From Tolypothrix brevis GSE-NOS-MK-07-07A (lineage in GTDB: Bacteria > Cyanobacteriota > Cyanobacteriia > Cyanobacteriales > Nostocaceae): 64,000 nt of DNA. Shown in pieces: positions 45,304-54,624 of the stretch (position 1 is the first letter of the stretch; every line of letters begins with the position of its first letter). The stretch is taken from NCBI GenBank assembly GCA_019358985.1, contig JAHHIJ010000007.1:62001-126000 (forward strand). The letters run 5' to 3'. The position numbers were made by a program, and so were the translations under genes. The notes below the pieces were generated by a model. The model had not been told where the DNA came from, searched no databases, and worked only from the letters and a program-made list of their open reading frames with translations.

Positions 45304-45752
45304 AAATTTTGTTTGGCTTTATTTCGACACATTACATAAAGACTTATAACACTTCCCCCACATAAAAATCTAACTAAAGAAGTAAGATTTTTTGTTTAAA
45401 ATATGAGGTGGTGATAGGATTTCCTTAATCCGGAAATTATTACACTGAAGGTTAGAAGGTATCGCCTGTCCCAAATATAGTATGAATTAAGTAAAGTTTA
45501 TCACGCCTTTTGTGTAAGCGATCGCAATTCACCAATTTTCCCCCTCGCCAGGAGCATCCCATCACCCAACGAAAAAGCAAGTATTTCAGATAAAAGACTT
45601 TACCACATAGGAATCTCAACACAAATTTAATCAAACAATCAAGGTTAATCTCGATTATTTTGCCACAAATTAAATTAATTGGTAATGAAAATTTATATTA
45701 CTAAAGATACAATTGTAAAGTTGATAAACGCACCGATTGCAGAGTAGGAAAG

Positions 45753-46544
45753 ATGCTGGAATTATACCAATTTGAACTATCTCATTACTCAGAGAAAGTA
45801 CGCCTCCTCCTTGATTATAAAGGATTAGCGTACCGCAAAATTGAAATTACACCTGGAATTGGACAGGTAGACCTTTTCCGGTTGACTGGTCAGCGACAAG
45901 TACCAGTGTTGAAAGATGGTAATAAATATATCTCAGATTCCACAGCGATCGCTAAATATTTAGATTTAGAATATCCTGAACGCCCACTCATACCAAAAGA
46001 TTCAAAGCAACGCGGTTTATGCTTAATGATGGAAGAATGGGCTGATGAGTCCATTGGTATCAAAAGTCGCAAAGCGTTATTTTCCGCCATTAGTCAAGAC
46101 CAAAATTTCCGCAAGTCTCTATTGCCGAGTTCCACACCAGATGTATTCAAAACTCTGGTTCAAGGAGTACCAAACGATTTACTAAAAGTTTTAGGTGTTG
46201 GAGTAGGTTATACTCCTGATGTGGTACGTAGCGCCATGACGGACTTAAAGCAAGACTTAGAAGCACTGACGCTAATATTAGCAGAGAGTCCTTATTTAGT
46301 CGGCGATGAACCTACTTTAGCAGACTTTGCTGTGGCGGGATTGTCGATTTTGCTGAAGTTTCCCGATGGTCCCTATCTAGATTTACCAGTCAATCTTAGA
46401 GGTAAAGGTGTCCCAGAATTAGCAGATAATCCCCTTTATGAACCATTCTTTACTTGGCGCGATCGCCTTTATAGTCAATATCGCACACCATTAATATCTA
46501 CTACTACCACAGGTAGCGCCCCAACTTCAATTGAAATTGATTAA
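45753..46544 (+). CDS. Glutathione S-transferase family protein
   Basis: A 263-residue protein from the ATG at 45753. The N-terminal thioredoxin-like domain shows MLELYQFELSHYSEKVRLLL, the cis-Pro RQVPVLKDG near residue 52, and ISDSTAIAKYLDLEYP (glutathione-binding Ser). A helical C-domain contains YLVGDEPTLADFAVAGLSIL. The active residue is probably Ser or Tyr near position 10; substrate unknown. The preceding 45304-45752 stretch is AT-rich and I see no gene in it. Confidence 0.9.
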   Translation: MLELYQFELSHYSEKVRLLLDYKGLAYRKIEITPGIGQVDLFRLTGQRQVPVLKDGNKYISDSTAIAKYLDLEYPERPLIPKDSKQRGLCLMMEEWADESIGIKSRKALFSAISQDQNFRKSLLPSSTPDVFKTLVQGVPNDLLKVLGVGVGYTPDVVRSAMTDLKQDLEALTLILAESPYLVGDEPTLADFAVAGLSILLKFPDGPYLDLPVNLRGKGVPELADNPLYEPFFTWRDRLYSQYRTPLISTTTTGSAPTSIEID

Positions 46545-46551
46545 GAGTTAG

Positions 46552-46700
46552 TGGATGGTGGATAGTGGTTAGTAGTTAGGAGTTAGTAGTAGTTTTTGAC
46601 AATCACCAACCAACACTCAATACCCAAGAATCAACAACTAACAATTATCCACGCTCCAACCAACAACCAACAACTATCCACGCTCCCACTATCCACTAAC
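46552..46700. repeat. Short degenerate tandem repeats (TTAGTGG, CCAACAA types)
   Basis: A G/T/A-rich run (GTGGTTAGTAGTTAGGAG) faces a C/A-rich run (CAACCAACAACTATCCACG) and could pair with it. It is the same class as 39886-39980. It fills the spacer before the ATPase gene. Confidence 0.6.
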
Positions 46701-46709
46701 AAATAAGAT

Positions 46710-48440
46710 ATGAATTTGGGACAACCGTTAGGTTCAGTAATAGAAGGTTCTCTTACAGATGGGTTAGAAGTCAGATTACATCCGGATATTTCGGTTGAAG
46801 ATATGCGGGTAGGTAAATTTTTAGTCGTGCAAGGGATGCGATCGCGTTTTTTCTGTATGCTGACAGATGTAGCGTTGGGAACTGCTAACCAAAGAATTAT
46901 TGCTAATCCTCCGAGTTGGGATGACACTTTTTTAAGAGAAGTTTTAGCTGGAAGTGGTACTTATGGAACTATCAACCTCGCACCAATGTTGATGTTCACT
47001 CCCGAAAATAACGAAACTTATTCAGCTACAAATGGCAAATCTGTTAATCCCTTTGTCCCATCGACGACGGGTTTAGCATCTTTTCAACCCCAAACCAGCA
47101 CGACGATGGAACTGTTGCCAGTTAAAACTATTCCCAGTCATTTTAGCCAAGTTTACGAAGCGAATGAAGACGATTTTCGCCGAGTATTTGGTTGGGAAGA
47201 CGATCCTCAAAGAAAAAATTTCTCCATCGGGAAACCCCTGGATATGGATGTCCCAGTTTGCATCGATTTAAATCGTTTTGTTGAACGCAGTAACGGCGTT
47301 TTTGGTAAATCTGGTACTGGAAAATCCTTTTTAACACGCTTACTTTTAGCTGGTGTGATTCGCAAAAGCGCAGCAGTTAATTTAATTTTTGATATGCATT
47401 CTGAGTATGGTTGGGAAGCTGTAGCAGAAGGTAAAAATGTGAATACCGTTAAAGGTTTAAAGCAGTTATTTCCCTCTCAAGTTGAAGTTTACACCCTTGA
47501 CCCAGAATCTACAAAACGTCGAGGTGTGCGTGATGCACAAGAACTATATTTAAGTTACGACCAAATCGATGTCGAAGATATTAAGTTATGCAGTCGGGAT
47601 TTAGGACTGTCCGATGCAGCATTAGATAATGCCAATATTTTGTACTCCGAATTCGGTAAATCTTGGATTGTCCAATTATTGAGCATGACGAATGACGAAA
47701 TCGAGATGTTCTGCGATGAAAAGCGCGGACATAAAGGTTCGATTATGGCTTTGCAACGCAAACTTTTCCGGATGGATAGTTTAAAGTATATCCGAGCGGC
47801 TTGCCCGCAAAACTATATCGATAAGATTTTGCAATGTTTGGAAGCTGGGAAGAATGTTGTGATCGAATTTGGTTCCCAATCCAACATGCTTTCTTACATG
47901 TTGGTGACGAACATGATTACCAAACGCATTCACGAGAAGTATGTCAAAAAAGCTGACAAGTTCTTGCAAAGTAAAAATCCATGCGATCGCCCAATGCCAT
48001 TAATGATTACCATTGAGGAAGCACACCGCTTTCTTGACCCCGCTATTGTCCAAAGTACCATCTTTGGCACCATCGCCCGCGAGTTGCGGAAATATTTCGT
48101 TACACTTCTGGTGGTCGATCAACGTCCTTCAGGCATAGATAATGAAGTTATGTCTCAAATTGGCACCCGCATCACCGCTTTGCTCAATGATGAAAAAGAC
48201 ATCGACGCGATTTTTACAGGTGTCTCTGGTGGTGGTGGTTTGCGATCGGTCTTAGCCAAGTTAGACTCAAAGCAACAAGCTTTAATTTTAGGACACGCCG
48301 TACCCATGCCGGTAGTGGTGCGTACACGTCCTTACGATTCAACTTTCTATGCAGAAATTGGTGATATCGCTTGGGAAGAAAAGCCAGATGCAGAAGTCTT
48401 TGCCGCTGCTGAACTAGCTAAAGCTGATCTTGGGTTTTAA
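46710..48440 (+). CDS. HerA/DUF87-like hexameric ATPase
   Basis: A 576-residue protein from the ATG at 46710. An N-terminal HAS-barrel-like region (GSVIEGSLTDGLEVRL, then VGKFLVVQGMRSRFFCMLTD) precedes a RecA/FtsK-like ATPase: Walker A NGVFGKSGTGKSFLTRLLLA near residue 198, NLIFDMHSEYGWEA, Walker B LMITIEEAHRFLDP near 434, and LLVVDQRPSGIDNEVMSQIG. HerA proteins translocate DNA, classically with the NurA nuclease. No nurA is next to it. It could also act alone in DNA movement or segregation. Confidence 0.82.
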   Translation: MNLGQPLGSVIEGSLTDGLEVRLHPDISVEDMRVGKFLVVQGMRSRFFCMLTDVALGTANQRIIANPPSWDDTFLREVLAGSGTYGTINLAPMLMFTPENNETYSATNGKSVNPFVPSTTGLASFQPQTSTTMELLPVKTIPSHFSQVYEANEDDFRRVFGWEDDPQRKNFSIGKPLDMDVPVCIDLNRFVERSNGVFGKSGTGKSFLTRLLLAGVIRKSAAVNLIFDMHSEYGWEAVAEGKNVNTVKGLKQLFPSQVEVYTLDPESTKRRGVRDAQELYLSYDQIDVEDIKLCSRDLGLSDAALDNANILYSEFGKSWIVQLLSMTNDEIEMFCDEKRGHKGSIMALQRKLFRMDSLKYIRAACPQNYIDKILQCLEAGKNVVIEFGSQSNMLSYMLVTNMITKRIHEKYVKKADKFLQSKNPCDRPMPLMITIEEAHRFLDPAIVQSTIFGTIARELRKYFVTLLVVDQRPSGIDNEVMSQIGTRITALLNDEKDIDAIFTGVSGGGGLRSVLAKLDSKQQALILGHAVPMPVVVRTRPYDSTFYAEIGDIAWEEKPDAEVFAAAELAKADLGF

Positions 48441-48515
48441 TTTTAGGAATTGGGCATCGGGCATGAAAAAAAATCGTATCATAACGCGCATTACTTTCAA
48501 GGAACTTCTTTAATT

Positions 48516-48554
48516 CCCATTGCCCATTGCCCATTGCCCATTGCCCAATGCCCC
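48516..48554. repeat. CCCATTG heptamer tandem repeat
   Basis: Five to six units of CCCATTG, a classic Nostocales short tandem repeat, in the 590-bp spacer between the ATPase and sigma genes. The rest of this spacer (to 49029) probably holds the sigma-gene promoter and a leader of up to 130 bases; I see no small gene. Confidence 0.85.
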
Positions 48555-49029
48555 ATTTCGTAATATTACAATTAATCAGTTCGGTTATCCGGCTAATTTC
48601 TGGCAACCGCAAGAGGAGTTTTAGCGTCACCATATATAGTAAGGGCACAAAACAATTTTTCGCCATTTTTTTGGCAAATAAACAGTTTTGTATTATAATA
48701 GAAAGATTTATCTGAGATGCTTTACTATCCGACAAATTTGTCGTAATATGAAATAAGTAGAACTCATACTGACTTCGTATTTTTCCTGTCGCTGCTAGCG
48801 AGGGGGACGAAAAGAAATCAAGGGAGATAATGAGCGCGTACTTCTAACGACTTAAATGTTTAGGGAGGATAGGAAAACCTATCTAAAGGGGGCACCGTCT
48901 TGACAAAAGTTGTACTAATATGATTGTCTTCGGTAGTTGATAATGTGGTGAGATCAAAACACAATCTTTCCCCATCCACCCTAGTAATTAAATATTCATT
49001 GTGTTTACGGACGAGAGGACCACGCACCA

Positions 49030-50013
49030 ATGCCTACTGTTAACACCCAAACTGAAAACTCTAACACCAAATTCACGGCTGATATGGTGCGAACCTATCT
49101 GCGCGAGATTGGTCGTGTACCACTGCTAACCCGTGACCAAGAAATCATCTTTGGGAAGCAGGTGCAACACATGATGAAGTTAGTGGAAGCCAAAGAGGCT
49201 TTAGAAAAGAAAGAACAACACGAAATCAGCTTAGAAGAGTGGGCAAGCCATGTTAATCTGCCTTCGTCAGAGGTTACACAGCTTGTGCAGCAAGGTAAGC
49301 GAGCAAAGCAAAAGATGATTGAAGCGAATTTGCGCTTAGTCGTTGCTATTGCGAAAAAGTACCAAAAGCGGAATATGGAGTTTTTGGATTTGATCCAAGA
49401 AGGAACTCTAGGACTAGAAAGAGGTGTAGAGAAGTTTGACCCGACACGGGGTTATAAGTTCTCGACTTACGCTTACTGGTGGATTCGTCAAGCGATTACG
49501 CGGGCGATCGCTCAACAAGGTCGGACAATTCGCTTACCGATCCACATCACTGAGAAGCTGAACAAAATCAAAAAAGTACAGCGCGAACTAGCTCAAAAAT
49601 TTGGGCGATCGCCTACACCGACAGAAATTGCCAAAGAACTTGAGCTAGAACCAGCTCAAATTCGCGAATACCTGAATATGGCACGTCAGCCAGTTTCTTT
49701 GGATGTACGCGTCGGCGATAATCAAGATACTGAGTTGCAAGAAATGCTCGAAGATGATGGACCATCACCTGAGTATTACATGACACAAGAATTCTTGCGT
49801 CAAGACTTGAACACTCTTCTGGCTGAACTCACCCCCCAACAGCGGGAAGTTTTAGCTTTGCGCTTTGGTTTAGAAGATGGTAACGAAATGTCTCTGGCGA
49901 AAGTTGGCGAACGCTTAAGTCTTAGCCGCGAGCGCGTCCGCCAATTAGAGCATCAAGCCCTTGCTCATCTGCGTCGTCGCCGCGCAAATGTTAAAGAGTA
50001 CGTTGCTAGCTAA
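49030..50013 (+). CDS. Group 2 sigma-70 factor, SigB-like
   Basis: A 327-residue sigma factor from the ATG at 49030. Region 1.2 is MVRTYLREIGRVPLLTRDQE; region 2 shows NLRLVVAIAKKYQKRNMEFL, DLIQEGTLGLERGVEKFDPT and YAYWWIRQAITRAI; region 3 has RLPIHITEKLNKIKKVQREL; region 4 has REVLALRFGLEDGNEMSLAK and LSLSRERVRQLEHQALAHLR. It lacks the long region 1.1 of the primary sigma, which places it among group 2 factors used under nutrient or stress conditions. Which paralogue (B to E) cannot be fixed with certainty. Confidence 0.92.
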   Translation: MPTVNTQTENSNTKFTADMVRTYLREIGRVPLLTRDQEIIFGKQVQHMMKLVEAKEALEKKEQHEISLEEWASHVNLPSSEVTQLVQQGKRAKQKMIEANLRLVVAIAKKYQKRNMEFLDLIQEGTLGLERGVEKFDPTRGYKFSTYAYWWIRQAITRAIAQQGRTIRLPIHITEKLNKIKKVQRELAQKFGRSPTPTEIAKELELEPAQIREYLNMARQPVSLDVRVGDNQDTELQEMLEDDGPSPEYYMTQEFLRQDLNTLLAELTPQQREVLALRFGLEDGNEMSLAKVGERLSLSRERVRQLEHQALAHLRRRRANVKEYVAS

Positions 50014-50039
50014 TTATAAGCTCATCGCTCTAGGCGACG

Positions 50040-50070
50040 CGCCTCCTGAATTCAGGGGGCGATTTTTTTA
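50040..50070 (+). terminator. Intrinsic terminator of the sigma gene
   Basis: CGCCTCCTGAATTCAGGGGG then CG forms a near-perfect palindrome (50040-50061), followed at once by ATTTTTTT. It is 26 bases after the stop codon. Confidence 0.9.
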
Positions 50071-50106
50071 GCTAAAAAATAGAGCGAAAATAAATATTAT
50101 TTATCA

Positions 50107-50273
50107 AAGTAGCAGTGTAAAAATGTAGAGACGTAGCAGTGTAAAAATGTAGAGACGTAGCAGTGTAAAAATGTAGAGACGTAGCAGTGTAAAAATGTAG
50201 AGACGTAGCAGTGTAAAAATGTAGAGACGTAGCAGTGTAAAAATGTAGAGACGTAGCAGTGCTACGTCTCTAC
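50107..50273. repeat. 24-bp tandem array from half of the TAGCAGTG hairpin
   Basis: Six units of GTAGCAGTGTAAAAATGTAG plus AGAC at exact 24-bp spacing, ending in one complete palindrome (GTAGAGACGTAGCAGTGC and complement, 50245-50273) and then the TTTCGGGTAACGCACAA box and GCGATGTCCAATG end of a CAATAGACAT-type element. It is the third hairpin of this family expanded in tandem. A long frame on the minus strand here is a by-product of the repeat. Confidence 0.9.
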
Positions 50274-50373
50274 AAAGGTTTCGGGTAACGCACAATTAAT
50301 TTTCTCTTGCGATGTCCAATGAATGATAAATAATGAGTTTTAACATCATTGATCATCGTTCATTATTCACTCA

Positions 50374-51051
50374 TTAAAACTCAATTCCTGCTTGGGCTTT
50401 TACGCCTTGATCGCGAAAAGGATGCTTAACTAAAGTCATTTCTGTGACTAAATCGGCTCGTTCAATTAAAGCGGCTGGTGCGCCTCTACCTGTGAGAATA
50501 ACGTGTTTTTCAGGTGGTTTTTGCTGCAAACCTGTTAAAACTTCCTCAACTTGTAAATAACCCATTTTCAGAGCGATATTGATTTCATCTAACAGCACCA
50601 GCTTAAAGTCTGGATTGCGGATGTATTCTAATGATTTTTGCCAAGCCTCGTAAGCTTTATCGAGATCGCGATCGCGGTCTTGAGTTTCCCAGGTAAAACC
50701 TTCGCCCATAGCATGAAATTCTAACTGGTCTTGCCACATACTGAAAACCTTTTTTTCTGAAGGTTCCCAGGCACCTTTGATAAATTGGACGATCGCTACT
50801 TTATATCCATGACCAAGCGATCGCAATACCATCCCCAACGCCGCAGTAGTTTTTCCCTTACCGTTGCCGGTATTAATAATAACTAACCCTTTTTCTGGGA
50901 CAGCATTTGCGATTCGTTTGTCTTGAACTTCCTTACGACGCTGCATCTTTTTACGATACTGCTCATCCGTTAAAGAAGAAGTTATTACTTCATCGATTAA
51001 ACGGTCAATCTCCGGATCTGAGTTAAATTCTGTTGTGTTATCGGGTTTCAT
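50374..51051 (-). CDS. cobO: Cob(I)yrinic acid a,c-diamide adenosyltransferase
   Basis: A 225-residue enzyme, ATG at 51051 (a TTG precedes it by one codon). The P-loop GLVIINTGNGKGKTTAALGM lies near residue 60, with FKLVLLDEINIALKMGYL and HVILTGRGAPAALIERADLV as further family motifs. It adenosylates the cobalt of corrinoids in B12 synthesis. The length, with about 50 extra N-terminal residues, matches CobO/BtuR/CobA. No other cob gene is adjacent, and I see no cobalamin riboswitch upstream. Confidence 0.95.
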   Translation of the reverse strand: MKPDNTTEFNSDPEIDRLIDEVITSSLTDEQYRKKMQRRKEVQDKRIANAVPEKGLVIINTGNGKGKTTAALGMVLRSLGHGYKVAIVQFIKGAWEPSEKKVFSMWQDQLEFHAMGEGFTWETQDRDRDLDKAYEAWQKSLEYIRNPDFKLVLLDEINIALKMGYLQVEEVLTGLQQKPPEKHVILTGRGAPAALIERADLVTEMTLVKHPFRDQGVKAQAGIEF

Positions 51052-51190
51052 CAATCTCTGTAAATTACTCTCAACGACTAATAAAGGGGACAGGGGATTG
51101 GGGAATAAATCCGCGTTGCCTTAGGCGGGATTTTCATCAAAATCAACCAGCGTCCCGAATCTTCAATTCCTGATAAAATTCGGTTGTTTT

Positions 51191-51211
51191 TACCATTTTA
51201 ATTAAATGGTA
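51191..51211. repeat. Small palindrome in the cobO-arsR spacer
   Basis: TACCATTTTAATTAAATGGT then A, arms of eight bases. The spacer 51052-51678 is about 630 bp and also contains scattered palindromic repeat fragments (ACGAACGCTCCGCGAACGC near 51480). No gene is apparent in it. Confidence 0.4.
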
Positions 51212-51678
51212 TTATTGAATATGTCTAGTGAGATTACCCGCACGCAAAAATGTTGATACACTGTTAGCTTTCTGACTAATACTTTCCACCCCTTCAGCAA
51301 ACCCATACAATATAAAAACGAAATCCTCAACTTTAGACTCTTATTGCTATTCTAAAGAATTTGATAAATTCACTCGCTAACCTTTAACTAATTTCGTGAA
51401 ATAGTAACTTTCCTGCTTTAAGGCTAATGCGCGGGGAGCATCTCATGATCGGCACCTGGCTACGGCAAGCTTTAAAGCACGAACGCTCCGCGAACGCTAA
51501 CGCACTATTTTGGTAATTGGTGGCTTTGGCGATGGCGTGAGAATTTTCGTCCTACCTTTGGGGACTTGGCGAAGGTCGGTGTCCGTGGGTGCTTAGGTGA
51601 AATGTTGCACGACTGCAACTAAACGCTCTACTGGGGATTCACAATAGAGATAGCGAACTCTTATCAAAACTTAACTTT

Positions 51679-52008
51679 ATGCAAACCTCTAAGGCAACTA
51701 TTCCGACAAATATAGTTTCTGGCTTTCATGCGCTTTCCGAACCCCTGAGGATTAGTGTGCTAGAACTGCTGCGAGAGCAAGAGCTTTGTGTGTGTGATTT
51801 GTGCGATGCTTTAGAAGTAAGTCAGTCGAAACTGTCTTTTCACCTCAAAACTCTCAAAGAAGCGGGTTTGGTTAACTCCCGGCAAGAAGGACGCTGGATT
51901 TATTACAGTCTCAACTTGTCTCAATTTCTGCTTCTAGAGCAATATTTAGCAGAGTACCGCCGTTTTAGCCAGTTGTTACCTACTCGTTGCTGTCAAGATA
52001 ACCGATGA
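51679..52008 (+). CDS. arsR: Arsenic-responsive repressor, ArsR/SmtB family
   Basis: A 109-residue winged-helix regulator. ELCVCDLCDALEVSQSKLSF near residue 33 combines the metal-binding Cys pair (CVCDLC) in the helix before the recognition helix, as in arsenite-sensing ArsR. HLKTLKEAGLVNSRQEGRW and IYYSL complete the wing. A further Cys pair is near the C-terminus (TRCCQD). It would leave DNA when arsenite or antimonite binds. It precedes pstS, an aquaglyceroporin, arsH and arsC on the same strand. Confidence 0.92.
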   Translation: MQTSKATIPTNIVSGFHALSEPLRISVLELLREQELCVCDLCDALEVSQSKLSFHLKTLKEAGLVNSRQEGRWIYYSLNLSQFLLLEQYLAEYRRFSQLLPTRCCQDNR

Positions 52009-52064
52009 CATATCAAGTTTTTTTAATGCATATGTCTTAGATTACAGATTTTACCTATCATTTG

Positions 52065-52082
52065 TATCAACTTTTTTTGATA
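52065..52082. promoter_or_regulatory. Candidate ArsR operator
   Basis: TATCAACTTTTTTTGATA is a perfect 6-6-6 inverted repeat 45 bases upstream of the pstS-like gene, with a third TTGATA half site at 52100. The form ATCAA-n6-TTGAT fits sites bound by ArsR/SmtB repressors. Its place suggests the repressor controls the downstream genes from an internal promoter. Confidence 0.55.
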
Positions 52083-52126
52083 TGAATGGTCTATACTCTT
52101 TGATATAACTCACAATTATCAGGTCA

Positions 52127-53173
52127 ATGAACGCAAAAAAATTGGCGATCGCGTTTGGGATGCTTGCTTTTGCAAGTGGTTGTACAGCAACAACCACCCC
52201 ATCTACCGAAAAGCAAGCTTCTCAGGTGAGAGCAGTCAGTTCAGAAACGGCTGGAACAGCAACGATTAAGATTGACGGTTCTAGTACTGTTTATCCGATA
52301 ACCCAGGCGATCGCTAAACAGTTTCAACAAACAAATAACTCCCAGGTTCAAGTTAACTTTTCGGGTACAAGCGGCGGTTTTGAGAAATTCTGTGCTGGAC
52401 AAACAGACATCAACAACGCCTCTCGACCGATTAACAACGAAGAAATGGCAGCGTGTAATAAAAATGGCGTCAGGTACATAGAACTACCTGTTGCCTTTGA
52501 TGCGCTAACCGTTGCCGTTAATCCTGAAAACAACTGGGCAAAAGACATCACAGTCGAAGAACTAAAAAAGATATGGGAACCTGGGGCTGAAACAAAAATA
52601 ACCCGGTGGAACCAAGTACGAGCTTCTTGGCCCGATCGCCCGCTAAATTTATATGGTGCAGGTAAAAAGTCAGGTACATTTGACTACTTTACAGAAGCGA
52701 TCGTTGGTCAAGCCAAAGCTAGCCGTAATGACTATACAGCAAGTGAGGATGATGAAGTTTTAGTTAATGGCATCAGCAAAGATGCGAATGCGTTAGGTTA
52801 CTTTGGTTTTGCCTATTATGAAAAAAATCAAAATAAGTTAAAAGCACTAGCAGTAAATAACGGTAAAGAAGCAGTATTACCGTCGCGTCAAACAGTAGAG
52901 AAAGCTAAATATCAACCATTGTCTCGACCTTTGTTTATCTATGTCAATCCTTGGGATGCCAAAAATAAACAAGGGCTGAATAAATTCGTAACTTTTTACC
53001 TTCAGAAAGTACCAACAACAGCGAGTTCTGTAGGATATGTGCCTTTACCATCTGAGGCTTACCACATCGATAATGTTCATTTAAATACAGGCAAAGCGGG
53101 AACAGTTTTTGCTGGGAAAGCTCAGATAGATTTAACACTTGGAGAGTTGTTACGTAGACGAAAGCAATTTTGA
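52127..53173 (+). CDS. PstS/SphX-like phosphate-binding lipoprotein in the ars cluster
   Basis: A 348-residue periplasmic-binding protein. The N-terminus MNAKKLAIAFGMLAFASGC is a lipoprotein signal with Cys at residue 19. The mature domain shows IKIDGSSTVYPITQAIAKQF, NFSGTSGGFEKFCAGQTDIN, LYGAGKKSGTFDYFTEAIVG and ALGYFGFAYYEKNQ, the phosphate-binding loops of PstS. PstS binds phosphate; arsenate is a close analogue. Within an ars operon it may bind arsenate or secure phosphate when arsenate competes; which of these holds cannot be told from sequence. Its stop overlaps the next start. Confidence 0.88.
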   Translation: MNAKKLAIAFGMLAFASGCTATTTPSTEKQASQVRAVSSETAGTATIKIDGSSTVYPITQAIAKQFQQTNNSQVQVNFSGTSGGFEKFCAGQTDINNASRPINNEEMAACNKNGVRYIELPVAFDALTVAVNPENNWAKDITVEELKKIWEPGAETKITRWNQVRASWPDRPLNLYGAGKKSGTFDYFTEAIVGQAKASRNDYTASEDDEVLVNGISKDANALGYFGFAYYEKNQNKLKALAVNNGKEAVLPSRQTVEKAKYQPLSRPLFIYVNPWDAKNKQGLNKFVTFYLQKVPTTASSVGYVPLPSEAYHIDNVHLNTGKAGTVFAGKAQIDLTLGELLRRRKQF

Positions 53174-53874
53174 TTAAATTAATAAAGTCATTTATCAAAG
53201 AAGTTTCTCAATCGAAGCGAGAAGCATTAGCAGAAGGAATTGGTACTTTTATTTTAGTTTTTGCGGGTACCGGCGCGGTGATGGTGAATGACATCAGCGG
53301 TGGTGCTATCACTCATCTGGGAATTAGCTTTGTGTTTGGTGCGGTTGTGGCTGCTTTGATTTATTCTATAGGACATCTGAGCGGCGCACATTTCAACCCA
53401 GCGGTGACTTTGGCGTTTTGGACTAGTGGTTTTTTTCCGAAGCGGCGGGTATTAATTTATATTATGGCGCAGTTATTGGGGGCAATTTGTGCTTCAAGTT
53501 TGCTGCTAAGTAGTTTGGGACGAGTTGCCAATTTGGGGGCAACTTTACCACTAAATGGGAATTGGTGGCAATCTTTGGTGCTAGAAACGGTTCTGACGTT
53601 CATTTTAATGTTTGTGATTTTGGGTTCGGGACTTGATCGCCGCGCACATATCAATTTTGCGGGTTTGGCGATCGGGTTAACTGTGGGGTTGGAAGCTGCT
53701 TTTATGGGACCGATTACCGGCGCAAGTATGAATCCTGCGCGATCGCTTGGTCCTGCAATGGTTGGGGGAATTTGGCAATATCACTGGGTTTATTGGGTTG
53801 CACCGATTTTGGGAGCGCAGTTAGCGGTGGTAGTTTATCGACAGCTTTCTAATGGATTTAGCGATGTTAAATGA
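53170..53874 (+). CDS. Aquaglyceroporin (MIP family), probable arsenite channel
   Basis: A 234-residue membrane protein starting at a TTG that overlaps the pstS stop codon (TTGA). Six helices and the two half-helix motifs are clear: HLSGAHFNPAVTLAFW (first NPA) and ITGASMNPARSLGPAMVGG (second NPA). EALAEGIGTFILVFAGTGAV is the typical helix 1. In some bacteria an aquaglyceroporin in the ars operon (AqpS in Sinorhizobium) replaces the ArsB pump and lets arsenite diffuse out. The location between pstS and arsH suggests the same role here. Confidence 0.88.
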   Translation: MIKLIKSFIKEVSQSKREALAEGIGTFILVFAGTGAVMVNDISGGAITHLGISFVFGAVVAALIYSIGHLSGAHFNPAVTLAFWTSGFFPKRRVLIYIMAQLLGAICASSLLLSSLGRVANLGATLPLNGNWWQSLVLETVLTFILMFVILGSGLDRRAHINFAGLAIGLTVGLEAAFMGPITGASMNPARSLGPAMVGGIWQYHWVYWVAPILGAQLAVVVYRQLSNGFSDVK

Positions 53875-53933
53875 TACGAACCGCACTACTATCGCACTAC
53901 TATCGCAGAGAGAGGAAGAGGAGTTAGTTTGGA

Positions 53934-54617
53934 ATGACAACGTTTAATCACAAGCCGAGAATATTGTTTTTATATGGCTCTTTAAGAGAGCGTTCTTATA
54001 GCCGTTTGGTAGCGGAGGAAGCTGCAAGAATTATTGAAGAATTTGGTGCTGAGGTGAGATTTTTTGACCCTCGCGAATTACCAATTCACAACAGTGTGCC
54101 AGAAACTCATTATAAGGTACAGGAATTACGAGAATTGAGTATGTGGTCAGAGGGTCAAGTTTGGTCATCACCGGAAATGCACGGTAATATTACTGGGATT
54201 TTGAAAAATCAAATTGACTGGATTCCTTTAAGTATAGGTGCAGTTAGACCGACTCAAGGCAGAACTTTGGCAGTAATGCAAGTCAGCGGTGGTTCTCAGT
54301 CTTTCAACGCTGTAAATACAATGCGGATTTTGGGACGTTGGATGCGGATGTTTACAATTCCCAATCAATCTTCAGTAGCCAAAGCTTATCAAGAGTTTAA
54401 CGACGATGGCACAATGAAAGATTCAGCTTATCGCGATCGCGTCGTTGATGTAATGGAAGAACTCTACAAATTCACGTTGCTTTTACGCGACCAAGTTGAT
54501 TATCTCACAGACCGCTACAGTGAACGTAAGGAAAAAGCCGCTAAAGAAATAATCGCGATCGCTAATAGTGCGCTAGAAGCTGATAAAAGTTTAACCAGTC
54601 AATCTACCAATAAATAA
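53934..54617 (+). CDS. arsH: ArsH, NADPH-dependent FMN reductase of arsenic resistance
   Basis: A 227-residue flavoprotein. FMN-binding [20 protein letters not shown] near residue 12, the ArsH-typical [20 protein letters not shown] near 78, [20 protein letters not shown], and [20 protein letters not shown]. ArsH oxidises trivalent organoarsenicals and reduces oxygen or quinones with NADPH. It lies between the channel gene and arsC. Confidence 0.95.
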   Translation: MTTFNHKPRILFLYGSLRERSYSRLVAEEAARIIEEFGAEVRFFDPRELPIHNSVPETHYKVQELRELSMWSEGQVWSSPEMHGNITGILKNQIDWIPLSIGAVRPTQGRTLAVMQVSGGSQSFNAVNTMRILGRWMRMFTIPNQSSVAKAYQEFNDDGTMKDSAYRDRVVDVMEELYKFTLLLRDQVDYLTDRYSERKEKAAKEIIAIANSALEADKSLTSQSTNK

Positions 54618-54624
54618 CAACATC

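Noticed and set aside
45452-45634. Minus-strand 60-residue frame in the spacer before the GST gene
   Set aside because: Basic, aromatic-rich chance composition without ribosome site; no recognisable domain.
50104-50295. Minus-strand frame encoding repeated LLRLYIF units
   Set aside because: It is a direct translation of the 24-bp tandem repeat and ends with it; a period divisible by three keeps it open by chance.
51052-51678. Cobalamin riboswitch upstream of cobO
   Set aside because: The B12 box and its flanking helices are not recognisable on either strand in this spacer.
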